A DNA stretch of 64,000 nucleotides from Algoriphagus locisalis (GCF_900116615.1 NZ_FPBF01000006.1:248001-312000), one strand, 5' to 3'. Positions 1 through 9,630 are shown, counted from the first letter of the stretch. The notes: generated by a model from the letters alone, not told the origin. A program made the numbers and translations.

Positions 1-609
1 TTTCATGAGCTCGGCAGTGCACTCACGCACCTGAGAAACTGAGCCAGCGGCTGATTCTACATATTGAGAAGTAAGTGTTTGGATGGAATCTATTACCAGC
101 AAATCAGGCTTCAGAGCTTCAATTTGCTGGAAAATCTGCTGAGTATTCGTCTCAGAAAGCACATAACAATCCGGATTTTTTGCAGACATACGATCTGCAC
201 GCATCTTGATCTGTGCTTCACTTTCTTCTCCCGAGACGTAGAGTATCTTTTTGCCTTCTAGGATCAGGGCAATCTGAAGCATCAAAGTGGACTTCCCGAT
301 TCCTGGCTCTCCACCAATCAGCACCAGTGATCCTGGCACGATTCCGCCACCGAGTACTCGATCAAGTTCATCATCACCCGTCACATATCTCGCTTGCTCC
401 TCATAATTTACCTCCTGAATTTTCTTGGGAACACTGGCTTTTTTGGTGCCAGTTGTAGGTGTCTTCCAAGATCCTTTGCCAGATTCTTCCTTTTGAATTA
501 CTTCTTCTACGTAGGTATTCCATTCCCCACAAGCAGGGCATTTGCCAAGCCATTTCGGGCTTTGCGCCCCGCAGTTTTGACAGAAGAAAGTGGTTTTTAA
601 TTTAGCCAT
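1..609 (-). CDS. radA: DNA repair protein RadA/Sms (3' end outside window)
   Basis: RecA-like ATPase that processes branched recombination intermediates. Only the first 203 residues are in the window; the KNRFG and Lon-like parts lie beyond the left edge. Visible are a four-cysteine zinc finger (Cys10, 13, 24, 27), Walker A GEPGIGKST (residues 100-108) and a Walker B-like LLVIDSIQT. The start is the ATG at 609, giving MAKLKTTFFC, the usual RadA amino terminus. The next gene on the same strand ends 9 bases upstream, so co-transcription with it is possible. The family assignment is clear. Confidence 0.96.
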   Translation of the reverse strand, partial: MAKLKTTFFCQNCGAQSPKWLGKCPACGEWNTYVEEVIQKEESGKGSWKTPTTGTKKASVPKKIQEVNYEEQARYVTGDDELDRVLGGGIVPGSLVLIGGEPGIGKSTLMLQIALILEGKKILYVSGEESEAQIKMRADRMSAKNPDCYVLSETNTQQIFQQIEALKPDLLVIDSIQTLTSQYVESAAGSVSQVRECTAELMK

Positions 610-617
610 TTTTGATG

Positions 618-1760
618 CTATGAAAGTTTGCTTAATTCTCGTATTAAGTAATTCTGGAATTTCTCTTTTGTAGGAAGGTTAATCAAATATTGTTGGATGA
701 AAAGATTTGGATCCATTCCTCCTGTAGCATATTTCACTAATGCATTATCTTTTTCCGCTACCAATAAAATCCCTATTGGAGGATTGTCACTTGACTCACT
801 TATTTCTTGTTTGAAAAAGTTCACATAGGTGTTGAGCTGTCCAAGATCACCATGGTCAAAGGAACCGATTTTTAGTTCTACAAGGACATGACATTTCAAT
901 ACTCTATGGTAAAACACTAGATCAATGAAATAATAGTTTTCACCAATTAGTATCCGCTTTTGCCTCGCTTCAAAGCAAAATCCATGACCCAGTTCTAAGA
1001 TGAAATCCTGCAAATTATTGATTAAAGCTTGTTCTAGATCAGACTCTTCAATTATCTCCTGGCCATTTAAGTTCAGAAAATCAAATGCATATATATTCTT
1101 GATAATGTCGGTAGGAACTGCTGGGAGGTTTCCTTGCGAGACCTTATTCATTTTCCCTGGATCTGAGGCTAGTCCTGATCTTTCAAAGAGTAAACTGTTA
1201 ATATTTCTTTTCAGCTCTCGTACGCTCCAGGTTCCCTTTATTGCTTCTATTTCGTAGAAAGTTCTCTTCATTTGATCTGTTATTGGCAAGAGAAGTTCTA
1301 GATGTGAATAGGAGAGCTTAGAAAGTAACTTTCCTCCGGGAAACAAGAGGTCTGACTGGAATTGTGGGGACAGCGTCCCCACAATCTGAGAAGAGTTTAA
1401 TTGTGGGGACAGCGTCCCCACTTTTTCTAATCCTTCTATTTGCTGAATTACAGGGAGAAAAGGATTGGCTTTTTCCTTCAGAAAGTATCCGACCTGGGGG
1501 TAATAAAGATAAAATGTACGAAACCTGAATAAAGACCTCCTGTCCAGTCCCTTGATTGAAGAGATTCTTTTTACTATCTGATCAATAAGTCCCTCACCAT
1601 AAACAGCACGGTCTTTACCCTCCAATTCAAATTCTACGATATAAAACCCTATTATCCAATTCCGAACAGTCAACGCTTGATTTACTGAGTTAGATGCATA
1701 GGACTGCATTTGTAAGTGAATCTCTCCTATTTGTGAAAGTAGATTTTCAAAATCTTTCAT
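618..1760 (-). CDS. DUF1016 (YhcG-type) PDDEXK nuclease family protein
   Basis: 380 residues. The amino-terminal half matches the DUF1016_N helical region (RNWIIGFY, DRRSLFRFRTFY). The carboxyl half has a PD-(D/E)XK nuclease core, with Asp280 in FIDLVFYH and Glu295/Lys297 in VLVELKIG. The family is often found near restriction-modification genes, but none is visible here. Its cellular role is not settled; DNA binding or cleavage is an inference from the fold. Oddity: residues 114-120 and 127-133 are both VGTLSPQ, encoded by two copies of a perfect DNA palindrome inserted in frame between the two domains. Confidence 0.88.
   Translation of the reverse strand: MKDFENLLSQIGEIHLQMQSYASNSVNQALTVRNWIIGFYIVEFELEGKDRAVYGEGLIDQIVKRISSIKGLDRRSLFRFRTFYLYYPQVGYFLKEKANPFLPVIQQIEGLEKVGTLSPQLNSSQIVGTLSPQFQSDLLFPGGKLLSKLSYSHLELLLPITDQMKRTFYEIEAIKGTWSVRELKRNINSLLFERSGLASDPGKMNKVSQGNLPAVPTDIIKNIYAFDFLNLNGQEIIEESDLEQALINNLQDFILELGHGFCFEARQKRILIGENYYFIDLVFYHRVLKCHVLVELKIGSFDHGDLGQLNTYVNFFKQEISESSDNPPIGILLVAEKDNALVKYATGGMDPNLFIQQYLINLPTKEKFQNYLIRELSKLS
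1362..1421. repeat. Two in-frame palindromes inside the DUF1016 gene
   Basis: The palindrome GTGGGGAC-AGC-GTCCCCAC occurs at 1364-1382 and again at 1403-1421. The first copy extends to a 10-base arm with flanking TT/AA. The offset is 39 bases, so both copies are read in the same frame and each encodes VGTLSPQ. The high GC and perfect symmetry stand out from the AT-rich surroundings. They look like a small REP-like element tolerated in the linker of the protein rather than a terminator, because they lie mid-gene and lack a T run. Confidence 0.85.
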
Positions 1761-1916
1761 AAGTATAAAAATCCAATGTAGAACTTTTGTTAAAGACGCT
1801 TAGCCAATCAAGTGGATCCGTTCACAATTTTTCAATCTTGAAAATTTAATATGAATGTCAAATTTCGGGTGGTGAATATTGAAGTACTTGATACTTATGT
1901 CTTGTCTCAATACTTA

Positions 1917-4745
1917 CTAGTGCGCCTGCAGCCAATCCGTTCCGGTTCCTACTTCTACCTCAACCGGTACGGACATTTTGATGGCATTTGACATCAGTCC
2001 AGGAACGTTGGCCTTTAGGATTTCCACTTCATCCTTATGCGCATCAAAGACCAATTCATCATGAACCTGTAGGATCATTTTTGATTTGAGTTTTTCCTTT
2101 TTCATCCACTTATGCACATCTATCATGGCCACTTTGATCAAGTCGGCAGCCGAACCCTGAATCGGTGCGTTGATCGCGTTTCGCTCCGCAAAGCCACGCA
2201 TGGTAGCATTTCGACTATTGATATCTCGCAGGTATCTACGTCTCCCAAGAATAGTCTCCACGTATTCGTGTGTTTTGGCTTTTTCTATCGCTCCATCCAT
2301 GTACTCTTTCACGGCTGGGAATTCTTTAAAATAGGAATCAATAATCTCCTTTGCTTCGCCTCTGGAAATCGATAATCTCTGAGAAAGTCCAAAAGCAGAA
2401 ATGCCGTAAATAATCCCAAAATTGGCTGTTTTGGCTTTTCTACGCATATCTGAAGTCACTTCTTCCAATGGTACTTGGAAGATCTTAGCGGCAGTAGTAG
2501 CATGAATATCTCGACCTGTTCTGAAAGCTTCTATCATGGATTCATCACCTGAGAAAGCAGCCATAATGCGTAATTCAATCTGGGAATAATCCGCTGCCAG
2601 AAGAATGTGATTTTCATCTCTTGGGACAAAAGCCTTACGGATTTCACGCCCTCTTTGAGTCCGGATAGGGATATTCTGAAGGTTAGGATTGATGGAAGAA
2701 AGTCTTCCAGTCGCTGCCACAAACTGATTGTAAGTCGTATGAACCCGACCAGTTTTGGAATTGATCATAGTTGGAAGCGCATCCACATAAGTTGATTTCA
2801 ACTTCACCATCTGGCGGAAATCAAGAATGTTCTGGATGATTTCATGTTCATGGGCAAGTTTGCTCAGCACTTCCTCTCCAGTTGCGTATTGACCTGTTTT
2901 AGTCTTTTTGGCTTTAGGATCCAGCTTTAATTTATCGAAAAGGACTTCTCCTAACTGCTTTGGCGAAGCCAGATTAAATCGAACTCCAGCCATCTCATAG
3001 ACCGTGTTCTCGATCTCCTTACTTTCTTTTTCCAGCAAAAGAGACATCTCAGCAAGACTTTCCATGTCTATCCGCACTCCCTCAAATTCCATATCCGCGA
3101 GCACGTTGATCAGCGGATTTTCAACCTCATCAAAAAGTTTTTCCAGCTTGTTTTCCTTTAGCAAAGGATCAAATTCTGCCTTCAATCTCAGCGTAATATC
3201 TGCATCTTCAGAGGCATAAGCAGTCACTTCGTCCTCGTCCACGTCTCGCATACTTCCTTGATTTTTGCCTTTCTTGCCAATCAATTCAGTGATGGAAACA
3301 GGCTCGTAATTCAGGTATTGCTTTGCCAACCAATCCATGGAATGCTTCCCATCCGCATCGATCAGGTAATGCGCAAGCATGGTGTCATACAGGACTCCTT
3401 TGACTTCTACATCGTAATTCTTGAGTACCAAAATATCGTACTTGATGTTTTGGCCTATCTTAAGAATGGCTTCATTTTCAAAGACGGGCTTCAAAAGGGC
3501 CAAAATTTTCAATGTTTCTTCACGACTTTCTGGACAAGGAATATAGTAAGCTTCTCCTGTGACATAGGCGAATGAAATCCCGACTAATTCAGCTTCCATA
3601 GGATTGACTGAAGTAGTTTCTGTATCAAAGCAAAGCTCTTTTTGGATCTCTAAAAATTCGACGAGCTCAAGGATCTCAGCTTCTCCTTTGACTTTATGGT
3701 AATTCTGGATATTACTATGAATGGTATCAGGAGCTTTTTGCTCAGCCACATTCACAGATTCCTCTTCAAATTCAATTTGTGGACTTGTCGATGCAGTCGG
3801 AGCAGGAGCTTCACCAAAAAGTCCCAATTGATCATTTTTCTGAACAGCTGCTTTTTTATCTGTTCCCTTGAAAACTCTTGAGGCTAAGGTTCTAAACTCA
3901 AGTTCTGTAAAAATTGCCCGTACTTTTTCCTCATCAATTCCCTCGTATTTCAAGTCTTCTTTGACATATTCTATGGGCACATCGCATTTGATGGTTGCGA
4001 GTTCTTTGGAAAGAATCCCCTGCGCAGCAAAGTTTTCCACATTCTCTTTTTGCTTGCCTTTGAGATCTGCAGTATTCTTCACCAATTCCTCTACCGTACC
4101 ATAAGTCTTCAGAAGTTTAACCGCGGTTTTTTGTCCTATTCCCGGGATTCCTGGGATGTTATCCACAGCATCTCCCATCAGCCCTAAAATGTCTCGAACT
4201 TGATCTACACGCTCAATATCCCATTTGGCACATATCTCTTTTGGCCCCATGATATCTACACCGTTACCCATGAAGGCCGGTTTGTAAAGGAAAATATGAT
4301 CGTCCACGAGCTGACCGTAATCCTTGTCCGGAGTCATCATATACACCGTAAAATTTTCCTTCTCAGCCTGCTTGGCCAAAGTTCCGATCACATCATCCGC
4401 CTCGTAACCATCCAGTTCCAAAATCGGGATATTGAACGCCTTCACGATCTCCTTTACCCAAGGAATACCAACTGCAATATCTTCGGGCTGTTCCTGACGA
4501 TTGGCTTTGTATGCTTCAAACTGCACATGGCGGAATGTTGGGGCATGTGTATCGAACGCCACCCCAATGTGGGTAGGTTTTTCCTTGTCTATTATCTCAA
4601 GCAGGGTATTGGTGAAGCCTAGCATGATGCCAGTATTCAATCCTTTGGAATTTATTCTCGGGTTTTTGCTGAAAGCAAAATGCGCTCTGTAGATAAGCGC
4701 CATGGCATCAAGTAAAAAAAGCTTACAAGGCTGTTTTTGGGACAT
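1917..4745 (-). CDS. polA: DNA polymerase I
   Basis: 942 residues, full length. It fills gaps, removes RNA primers and acts in repair. Three domains in order: 5'-3' flap nuclease (about 7-290, with DGYEADDVIGTLA and TPDKDYGQLV), 3'-5' proofreading exonuclease (about 365-550, with the intact DxE motif in CFDTETTSVN and YASEDADITLRL), and family A polymerase (about 570-942). Polymerase motifs are A AADYSQIELR, B RRKAKTANFGIIYG and C QVHDELVF. Both nuclease domains look intact. ATG at 4745 gives MSQKQPCKLFLLDAMALIYR. It is a monocistronic gene. Confidence 0.98.
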   Translation of the reverse strand: MSQKQPCKLFLLDAMALIYRAHFAFSKNPRINSKGLNTGIMLGFTNTLLEIIDKEKPTHIGVAFDTHAPTFRHVQFEAYKANRQEQPEDIAVGIPWVKEIVKAFNIPILELDGYEADDVIGTLAKQAEKENFTVYMMTPDKDYGQLVDDHIFLYKPAFMGNGVDIMGPKEICAKWDIERVDQVRDILGLMGDAVDNIPGIPGIGQKTAVKLLKTYGTVEELVKNTADLKGKQKENVENFAAQGILSKELATIKCDVPIEYVKEDLKYEGIDEEKVRAIFTELEFRTLASRVFKGTDKKAAVQKNDQLGLFGEAPAPTASTSPQIEFEEESVNVAEQKAPDTIHSNIQNYHKVKGEAEILELVEFLEIQKELCFDTETTSVNPMEAELVGISFAYVTGEAYYIPCPESREETLKILALLKPVFENEAILKIGQNIKYDILVLKNYDVEVKGVLYDTMLAHYLIDADGKHSMDWLAKQYLNYEPVSITELIGKKGKNQGSMRDVDEDEVTAYASEDADITLRLKAEFDPLLKENKLEKLFDEVENPLINVLADMEFEGVRIDMESLAEMSLLLEKESKEIENTVYEMAGVRFNLASPKQLGEVLFDKLKLDPKAKKTKTGQYATGEEVLSKLAHEHEIIQNILDFRQMVKLKSTYVDALPTMINSKTGRVHTTYNQFVAATGRLSSINPNLQNIPIRTQRGREIRKAFVPRDENHILLAADYSQIELRIMAAFSGDESMIEAFRTGRDIHATTAAKIFQVPLEEVTSDMRRKAKTANFGIIYGISAFGLSQRLSISRGEAKEIIDSYFKEFPAVKEYMDGAIEKAKTHEYVETILGRRRYLRDINSRNATMRGFAERNAINAPIQGSAADLIKVAMIDVHKWMKKEKLKSKMILQVHDELVFDAHKDEVEILKANVPGLMSNAIKMSVPVEVEVGTGTDWLQAH

Positions 4746-4906
4746 TTGAGGAGAATTTATGGTAAAAAGGAAATCGAATTTTAGCTGCGTAAGTTACAAA
4801 TTTTAGACTAGTGCCCGTCTAAAATTAGATGATATACTGTGTAGGCCGACAGAGTTTGGCGGTAATTTTGACTCCTAGGTTTACCTGACTTAAAACAAAC
4901 AACCTT

Positions 4907-5221
4907 ATGAAAAAATTATTCGCAATTCTTGCACTGGTATTTTCTGCGCACATGCTAGTTGCAGCGCCAACCAATGATAAGGACTCTAAAAAAGAGAAAA
5001 CTGAATTAACGGAAGCTCAGAAAGAGCGTCTTGCTGAGATTGAAGCTAGAGTGGATGAAATCAAAGCGATGGATTTTGGCGCTATGAGTAAGGAAGAAAG
5101 AAAAGATGTACGCATGGAGCTGAAGGAAATGAAGGAAGAGGCCAAGCGTGCTGGTGGCGGAGTTTATATCTCAGTTGGTGCGATCATTATTATTCTTTTG
5201 ATTTTGATTTTAGTAACCTAA
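4907..5221 (+). CDS. Small exported protein with charged coiled coil and C-terminal membrane segment
   Basis: 104 residues, no function recognised. A signal peptide covers about residues 1-20 (cut near LVAAPT). A very charged helical stretch with many Lys/Glu follows (about 25-80), likely a coiled coil, then a glycine-rich GGGVYISVGA and a carboxyl-terminal hydrophobic segment IIIILLILILV. The protein is therefore probably anchored by its tail with a periplasmic helical part. Similar short proteins ending in GGGVY plus a hydrophobic tail are common in Bacteroidota, from memory. A terminator follows directly. Confidence 0.75.
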   Translation: MKKLFAILALVFSAHMLVAAPTNDKDSKKEKTELTEAQKERLAEIEARVDEIKAMDFGAMSKEERKDVRMELKEMKEEAKRAGGGVYISVGAIIIILLILILVT

Positions 5222-5244
5222 TCACCGGTTTTAAAGAAATTCTA

Positions 5245-5280
5245 GAGGAAAGCTTACCAAAGCTTTCCTCTTTTTATTTT
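5245..5280 (+). terminator. Rho-independent terminator
   Basis: Perfect 10-base stem GAGGAAAGCT / AGCTTTCCTC around a 6-base loop, followed by TTTTTATTTT. It ends the small exported protein gene and touches the stop codon of the convergent membrane protein gene. Confidence 0.9.
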
Positions 5281-5714
5281 TCGGTATTCTGGGCTAGGTA
5301 ATTTTTAACCTGACAGCCTCTTAGAAAAACCAAAATCAGTGGAATTATCCACAGAATCTCATTAAATATCAATTGAAATACTGTTCGCTTGTTCCAGCCA
5401 AGTACCGGGATAAAGTCTAATCCAAACCAGATAGCCAAAATAATTTTTCCAGCAATCCCGGCAATAATCAGGTAAACCCAGCTGACCGGGTAAAAGGCAC
5501 TAAAAAAAATCAGTAGTCCAACCAAAATCCCTAATCCTCCATAATAAGTAACCGGCAAGGAGGCACTGATAGTGGTTCCATCTGCAAGCCATCCTAAAAT
5601 AGAACCTCCCATCAGCCTGAAAATAGCAGACCAGGCAATGGAATACATACCAGCAAGCAGTAGAATTCCACGAAAATGCATGGGGAATACAGGAAAGGGA
5701 GATTTTTGATCCAT
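5274..5714 (-). CDS. Four-helix integral membrane protein of unknown function
   Basis: 146 residues with about four hydrophobic segments (roughly 14-35, 54-75, 78-98, 113-130) and an amino-terminal SPFPVFPMHFRG leader on the cytoplasmic side. It has no cofactor motif that I recognise. It lies between a terminator shared with the convergent gene and a divergent amidase gene whose start is 69 bases away, so the two probably use one divergent promoter region. Function is not assigned. Confidence 0.7.
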   Translation of the reverse strand: MDQKSPFPVFPMHFRGILLLAGMYSIAWSAIFRLMGGSILGWLADGTTISASLPVTYYGGLGILVGLLIFFSAFYPVSWVYLIIAGIAGKIILAIWFGLDFIPVLGWNKRTVFQLIFNEILWIIPLILVFLRGCQVKNYLAQNTEK

Positions 5715-5783
5715 AGGTTGATTATCTTGGGTAATTGATCATGCACTTAGCATGCTTAGATTACATTATTACAAAACTATTCA

Positions 5784-7463
5784 ATGGAATCAAAAAATAC
5801 CCTTTCATCAAGAGCTTTTATACTCTTAGGAGCTACTTCTTGCTTGCTTCTAGGCTTTACACTCGGTCGTACTGCTGGAGAAATTACCCCAATTTCCATC
5901 GAGGGAGCCTCTGAGATCTTAGGATTGTCTTTTACGCCCGCAGAAAAAGACAGCATGATCGGCTCTTTGACTAGTCAGCGAAGCCGGTATGAGTCGCTGC
6001 GGGAAATAAAATTGGATAATTCAGTTTCCCCCTCCTTGGTTTTCAACCCTCTTCCTAAAGGTTTTCAGCCTGATCAGAACCAAAAGCCACTAGAATGGGG
6101 CTTGCCTTCAAACGTATCTCTTCCTGAGAAAGAATCTGATATAGCCTATTTACCAGCGAATGAATTGGCGGTTTTGATCAAATCAAAGAAACTTTCAAGC
6201 GAGCGGCTGACCAAAATCTATTTGGACAGAATCAAGACTTATTCAGATACGCTCCAATGCCTGATTACTTTACTTGAGGATTCTGCCTTGGAAAAAGCAA
6301 GGGCGATGGATGCAGAAATCGCAGCCGGAAAATATAGAGGTCCGTTACATGGAATTCCCTACGGAATCAAGGATCTCTTGGCGGTAAAAGGCACCAAAAC
6401 CACTTGGGGAGCTATGCCCTTTAAAGACCAAGAAATCGATATGACAGCAACTGTGGTAAACAAATTGAATGATGCAGGAGGAGTTTTGGTGGGCAAATTC
6501 ACCCTTGGAGCTTTGGCTATGGGAGATGTGTGGTACGGTGGGGTGACTAAGAACCCATGGAATCTGAAACAAGGATCAAGCGGCTCATCGGCTGGTTCGG
6601 CATCAGCTGTTAGCGCGGGATTAGTTCCTTTTGCCATTGGTACTGAAACCCTGGGATCGATTGTTTCTCCTTCCACCAGAAATGGCGTTACAGGACTTCG
6701 GCCAACTTACGGTCGGGTGAGCAAAAATGGCGCAATGGCTTTGAGCTGGTCTATGGACAAAATTGGGCCGATATCACGATCTGCCTTGGATGATGGGATA
6801 GTCTTGTCGATAATAAACGGCGAGGATGCAATGGACGCCAGTACGATCAAAGCTGCATTTAACTACTCTTCCAAAACTGATGTCAAAAAGCTAAAAGTTG
6901 GTTATTTCAACGCATTTTTTGAAGGAGATGGCTCAGGGATGCAAAACAACAAGGACGTATTAGACCTTTTGAGAAATCAAGGATTTGAACTTCATCCTGT
7001 AGAGTTGAAAACTTCTGTAAATCCTAGAGCAATACAAATTATGCTTTCTGTGGAAGGTGCCGCAGCATTTGACGAACTGACTAGGTTGGGTTGGGATGAT
7101 CAGCTAGTGGCTCAGCATAAAAATGCCTGGCCAAATACCTTTCGTGCAGCGAGATTTATCCCGGCCGTAGAATATGTGCAGGCAGCCAGGCAACGCACCA
7201 TCCTTATCGAAGAAATGCATGAACTCATGAAAGACTTTGATGTGATTGTTACGCCGAGCTTTGGTGGTGCCCAACTTCAGATCACCAATCTTACTGGACA
7301 TCCAGCACTCTGCCTTCCCAATGGTTTTAACGATGAAGGTGGGCCTACTTCCATCACTTTACTAGCCAACCTTTTCGAAGAAGAAAAATTGGTAATGCTG
7401 GGTGATTTAATTCAAAAAAATAGCGATTGGCAAGCCAAGCGTCCTCCTATGTTTGACAAGTAA
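5784..7463 (+). CDS. Amidase signature family hydrolase, membrane-anchored
   Basis: 559 residues. The first 30 residues contain one hydrophobic segment (SRAFILLGATSCLLLGFTLG), predicting an uncleaved anchor or a signal peptide. The amidase domain follows from about 125. Catalytic elements are visible: Lys in GIPYGIKDLLA, cis-Ser in QGSSGSSAGSA and nucleophile Ser in GTETLGSIVSPS. These deviate from the usual GGSSGGS and GGSIRIPA wording, while the triad residues are kept. It resembles GatA, but an exported enzyme cannot act on tRNA, so hydrolysis of an amide in the periplasm is likelier. Substrate is unknown. Confidence 0.85.
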   Translation: MESKNTLSSRAFILLGATSCLLLGFTLGRTAGEITPISIEGASEILGLSFTPAEKDSMIGSLTSQRSRYESLREIKLDNSVSPSLVFNPLPKGFQPDQNQKPLEWGLPSNVSLPEKESDIAYLPANELAVLIKSKKLSSERLTKIYLDRIKTYSDTLQCLITLLEDSALEKARAMDAEIAAGKYRGPLHGIPYGIKDLLAVKGTKTTWGAMPFKDQEIDMTATVVNKLNDAGGVLVGKFTLGALAMGDVWYGGVTKNPWNLKQGSSGSSAGSASAVSAGLVPFAIGTETLGSIVSPSTRNGVTGLRPTYGRVSKNGAMALSWSMDKIGPISRSALDDGIVLSIINGEDAMDASTIKAAFNYSSKTDVKKLKVGYFNAFFEGDGSGMQNNKDVLDLLRNQGFELHPVELKTSVNPRAIQIMLSVEGAAAFDELTRLGWDDQLVAQHKNAWPNTFRAARFIPAVEYVQAARQRTILIEEMHELMKDFDVIVTPSFGGAQLQITNLTGHPALCLPNGFNDEGGPTSITLLANLFEEEKLVMLGDLIQKNSDWQAKRPPMFDK

Positions 7464-7473
7464 TTCATTAAAA

Positions 7474-7510
7474 AAGGACTGAAGATATTATTCAGTCCTT
7501 AAATTTTTCA
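7474..7510. terminator. Terminator hairpin between convergent genes
   Basis: Ten-base perfect stem AAGGACTGAA / TTCAGTCCTT with a 7-base loop. It is preceded by A-rich and followed by T-rich DNA, so it can serve both the amidase (+) and the lipoprotein gene arriving from the right (-). Confidence 0.8.
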
Positions 7511-7528
7511 TTCTAAATGCCCGTGCAT

Positions 7529-8095
7529 TTACGGGACTATTTTCCCTTGAATTTTCATGTTATTCTCATCCAAAAACCAAATCTTCTGACTGGTCTGGAT
7601 GGAGTAATGTTCCATCAATTTTGTAGAACTGTTAATGTGTATTTCTGCCAAAGTCGTAGATGCGTAAAACAAATTATCATCTGCTATCTTGATAGAAACG
7701 CTACTTACGGCACCATTTTCATAAGTGACCTTGATGTATTTGACTTTTTCTTTTGACTTAGGCAATGCCTCATGAACCAGAAGATCATCCGATTTCGAGG
7801 TTTTATAGGATTGAAGCATAGAAGCCTTATTGATATCAGCATCTTTGAAAATGCTAAGTTCCTCCTCCCAGTCTTTTTTAGAGTAAATCACCTCAACTTC
7901 TTTTTCTTCCCCTTGAATCTGAGATGTTTTGGTGACTTCTGCCTTATCAACTTTTTGGATATGCTCTTCAATAAATCCCTTCAGATCAAAATAGGGGTCT
8001 GTTTCCATGTTGTTTGAAATCTCATCCACGCAGGAAGAAAACCCGAACAAAACGATAAGGATGATCCCAAAGGAAAAACTTTTGTGATGCTTCAT
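7529..8095 (-). CDS. Lipoprotein of unknown function
   Basis: 188 residues from the ATG at 8095; an upstream GTG at 8098 is possible. The signal peptide ends in the lipobox FGFSSC (Cys about 23), so it should be lipidated and anchored in the envelope. The mature part is charged and has no motif I recognise. The ATG overlaps the gpmI stop codon as TGATG, so translation is probably coupled to gpmI. That linkage to a glycolytic gene gives no functional clue by itself. Confidence 0.75.
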   Translation of the reverse strand: MKHHKSFSFGIILIVLFGFSSCVDEISNNMETDPYFDLKGFIEEHIQKVDKAEVTKTSQIQGEEKEVEVIYSKKDWEEELSIFKDADINKASMLQSYKTSKSDDLLVHEALPKSKEKVKYIKVTYENGAVSSVSIKIADDNLFYASTTLAEIHINSSTKLMEHYSIQTSQKIWFLDENNMKIQGKIVP

Positions 8096-9618
8096 CACTT
8101 CAGGAGAACATTTCCAGTCATGTCCGCTGGTTTTTCTATGCCCATAAGTTGAAGGATAGTTGGAGCCAAATCTCCAAGTTTACCATCATTAATGGCAAGC
8201 TGGTCATTTTTGTCCACCATGATACATGGTACCAGGTTGGTGGTATGAGCTGTATTTGGCGTGCCATCTTCATTGATCATCATGTCACTATTTCCATGAT
8301 CGGCAATGACGATTATCGTGTAATCATTTGCCAAAGCCGTAGTAATCACGCTGTCCGCACATGCATCTACTGCTTCACAGGCTTTCACTGCAGCATCGAA
8401 GTCTCCTGTGTGACCCACCATGTCTGCATTGGCAAAGTTTAGGCAGATGAAATCAGCACTTTTCTTTTTCAGCTCTCCGTTGATTTTGGATGCGATTTCA
8501 AAAGCGCTCATTTCTGGCTTTAGATCATAAGTTGCCACTTTTGGAGATGGGCAAAGTAGCCTGCTTTCGCCGATAAACTCCTGCTCTCTTCCTCCTGAAA
8601 AGAAGAAGGTCACGTGAGGATATTTCTCAGTTTCAGCAATTCTTATCTGCTTTTTATTGGCTCTTTCTAGAACTTCGCCAAGCGTATTATTCAGATTGTC
8701 TTTTTCGAAAAGAACTTCTACTCCTTTGAAAGTCGCATCATAATTCGTGAACGTGACATAGTCAACATTCAGTTTTTTCATGTTGAAATCATCGTAATCC
8801 CGCTGTGTGAGTGCCTGGGAGATTTCTCTACCGCGGTCAGTTCGGAAGTTAAAGCAAATGACCAAATCACCTTCTTCTATGGTTGCAAGCGGCTTGTTAT
8901 CTGCACCAACATGGATGATTGGGCGTATAAATTCATCAGTTACACTGTTTTCATAGGATTTGCGCATGGCGGCGATGATGTCCTTGGATTTTTCCCCCTC
9001 ACCTTTGACCATAGCATCGTAAGCAAGCTTCACCCGCTCCCAGCGATTGTCTCTATCCATTGCATAATATCTTCCTACCACGGAAGCTATTTTACCTGAA
9101 GAATGAGTCAAATGCTCCTGAAGATCTTCCAGATATCCAATCCCGCCTTTAGGATCTGTATCTCTACCATCTGTAAAGGCATGAATAAACACATCATTCA
9201 TTCCATTGAATTTTGCCGCATCGCAAAGACCTTTCAAATGTGTGATATGCGCATGCACGCCACCGTCGGAAAGTAATCCCATGAAGTGAGCTTTCTTGTT
9301 TGCAGCTTTAGCTTTAGCAAATGCCTCTACCAAAACCGGGTGTGTGTTTAGCTCCTTATTTTCTACGGCAAGGTTGATTTTCACTAAATCCTGATAGACC
9401 ACCCGGCCGGCACCGATGTTCATATGACCGACTTCAGAATTTCCCATTTGGCCTGCTGGTAAGCCTACTGCAAGACCAGAAGCTTCCAGTTTACCATGTG
9501 GATATTTAGTGTAAAGGCCATCTACAAAAGGGGTTTTTGCTTTGTCTATAGCAGAAACAGAAGGATTGGTGGCGATTCCCCAGCCATCCAAAATCATTAA
9601 AAGTACTTTCTTATCCAT
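8095..9618 (-). CDS. gpmI: 2,3-bisphosphoglycerate-independent phosphoglycerate mutase
   Basis: 507 residues, the normal length. It interconverts 3- and 2-phosphoglycerate in the cytoplasm using two Mn ions. Metal and catalytic motifs are present: LMILDGWG near the start, GQMGNSEVGH with the phosphorylated Ser around 62, TDGRDTDP, NFANADMVGHTGD and ADHGNSD. The start ATG lies four bases after a TATATTTG box, predicting a leaderless transcript. A lipoprotein gene is translationally coupled downstream. Confidence 0.98.
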   Translation of the reverse strand: MDKKVLLMILDGWGIATNPSVSAIDKAKTPFVDGLYTKYPHGKLEASGLAVGLPAGQMGNSEVGHMNIGAGRVVYQDLVKINLAVENKELNTHPVLVEAFAKAKAANKKAHFMGLLSDGGVHAHITHLKGLCDAAKFNGMNDVFIHAFTDGRDTDPKGGIGYLEDLQEHLTHSSGKIASVVGRYYAMDRDNRWERVKLAYDAMVKGEGEKSKDIIAAMRKSYENSVTDEFIRPIIHVGADNKPLATIEEGDLVICFNFRTDRGREISQALTQRDYDDFNMKKLNVDYVTFTNYDATFKGVEVLFEKDNLNNTLGEVLERANKKQIRIAETEKYPHVTFFFSGGREQEFIGESRLLCPSPKVATYDLKPEMSAFEIASKINGELKKKSADFICLNFANADMVGHTGDFDAAVKACEAVDACADSVITTALANDYTIIVIADHGNSDMMINEDGTPNTAHTTNLVPCIMVDKNDQLAINDGKLGDLAPTILQLMGIEKPADMTGNVLLK

Positions 9619-9622
9619 ACCG

Positions 9623-9630
9623 CAAATATA
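9623..9630 (-). promoter_or_regulatory. -7 promoter box TATATTTG of gpmI
   Basis: Exact TAnnTTTG match on the minus strand, four bases before the gpmI ATG (9618). In Bacteroidota transcription starts a few bases after this box, so the mRNA would begin at or next to the start codon. No clear -33 TTG was found at the usual distance. Confidence 0.55.

Noticed and set aside
1362-1421. Terminator reading of the GC-rich palindromes
   Set aside because: They lie within an intact reading frame and lack T runs.
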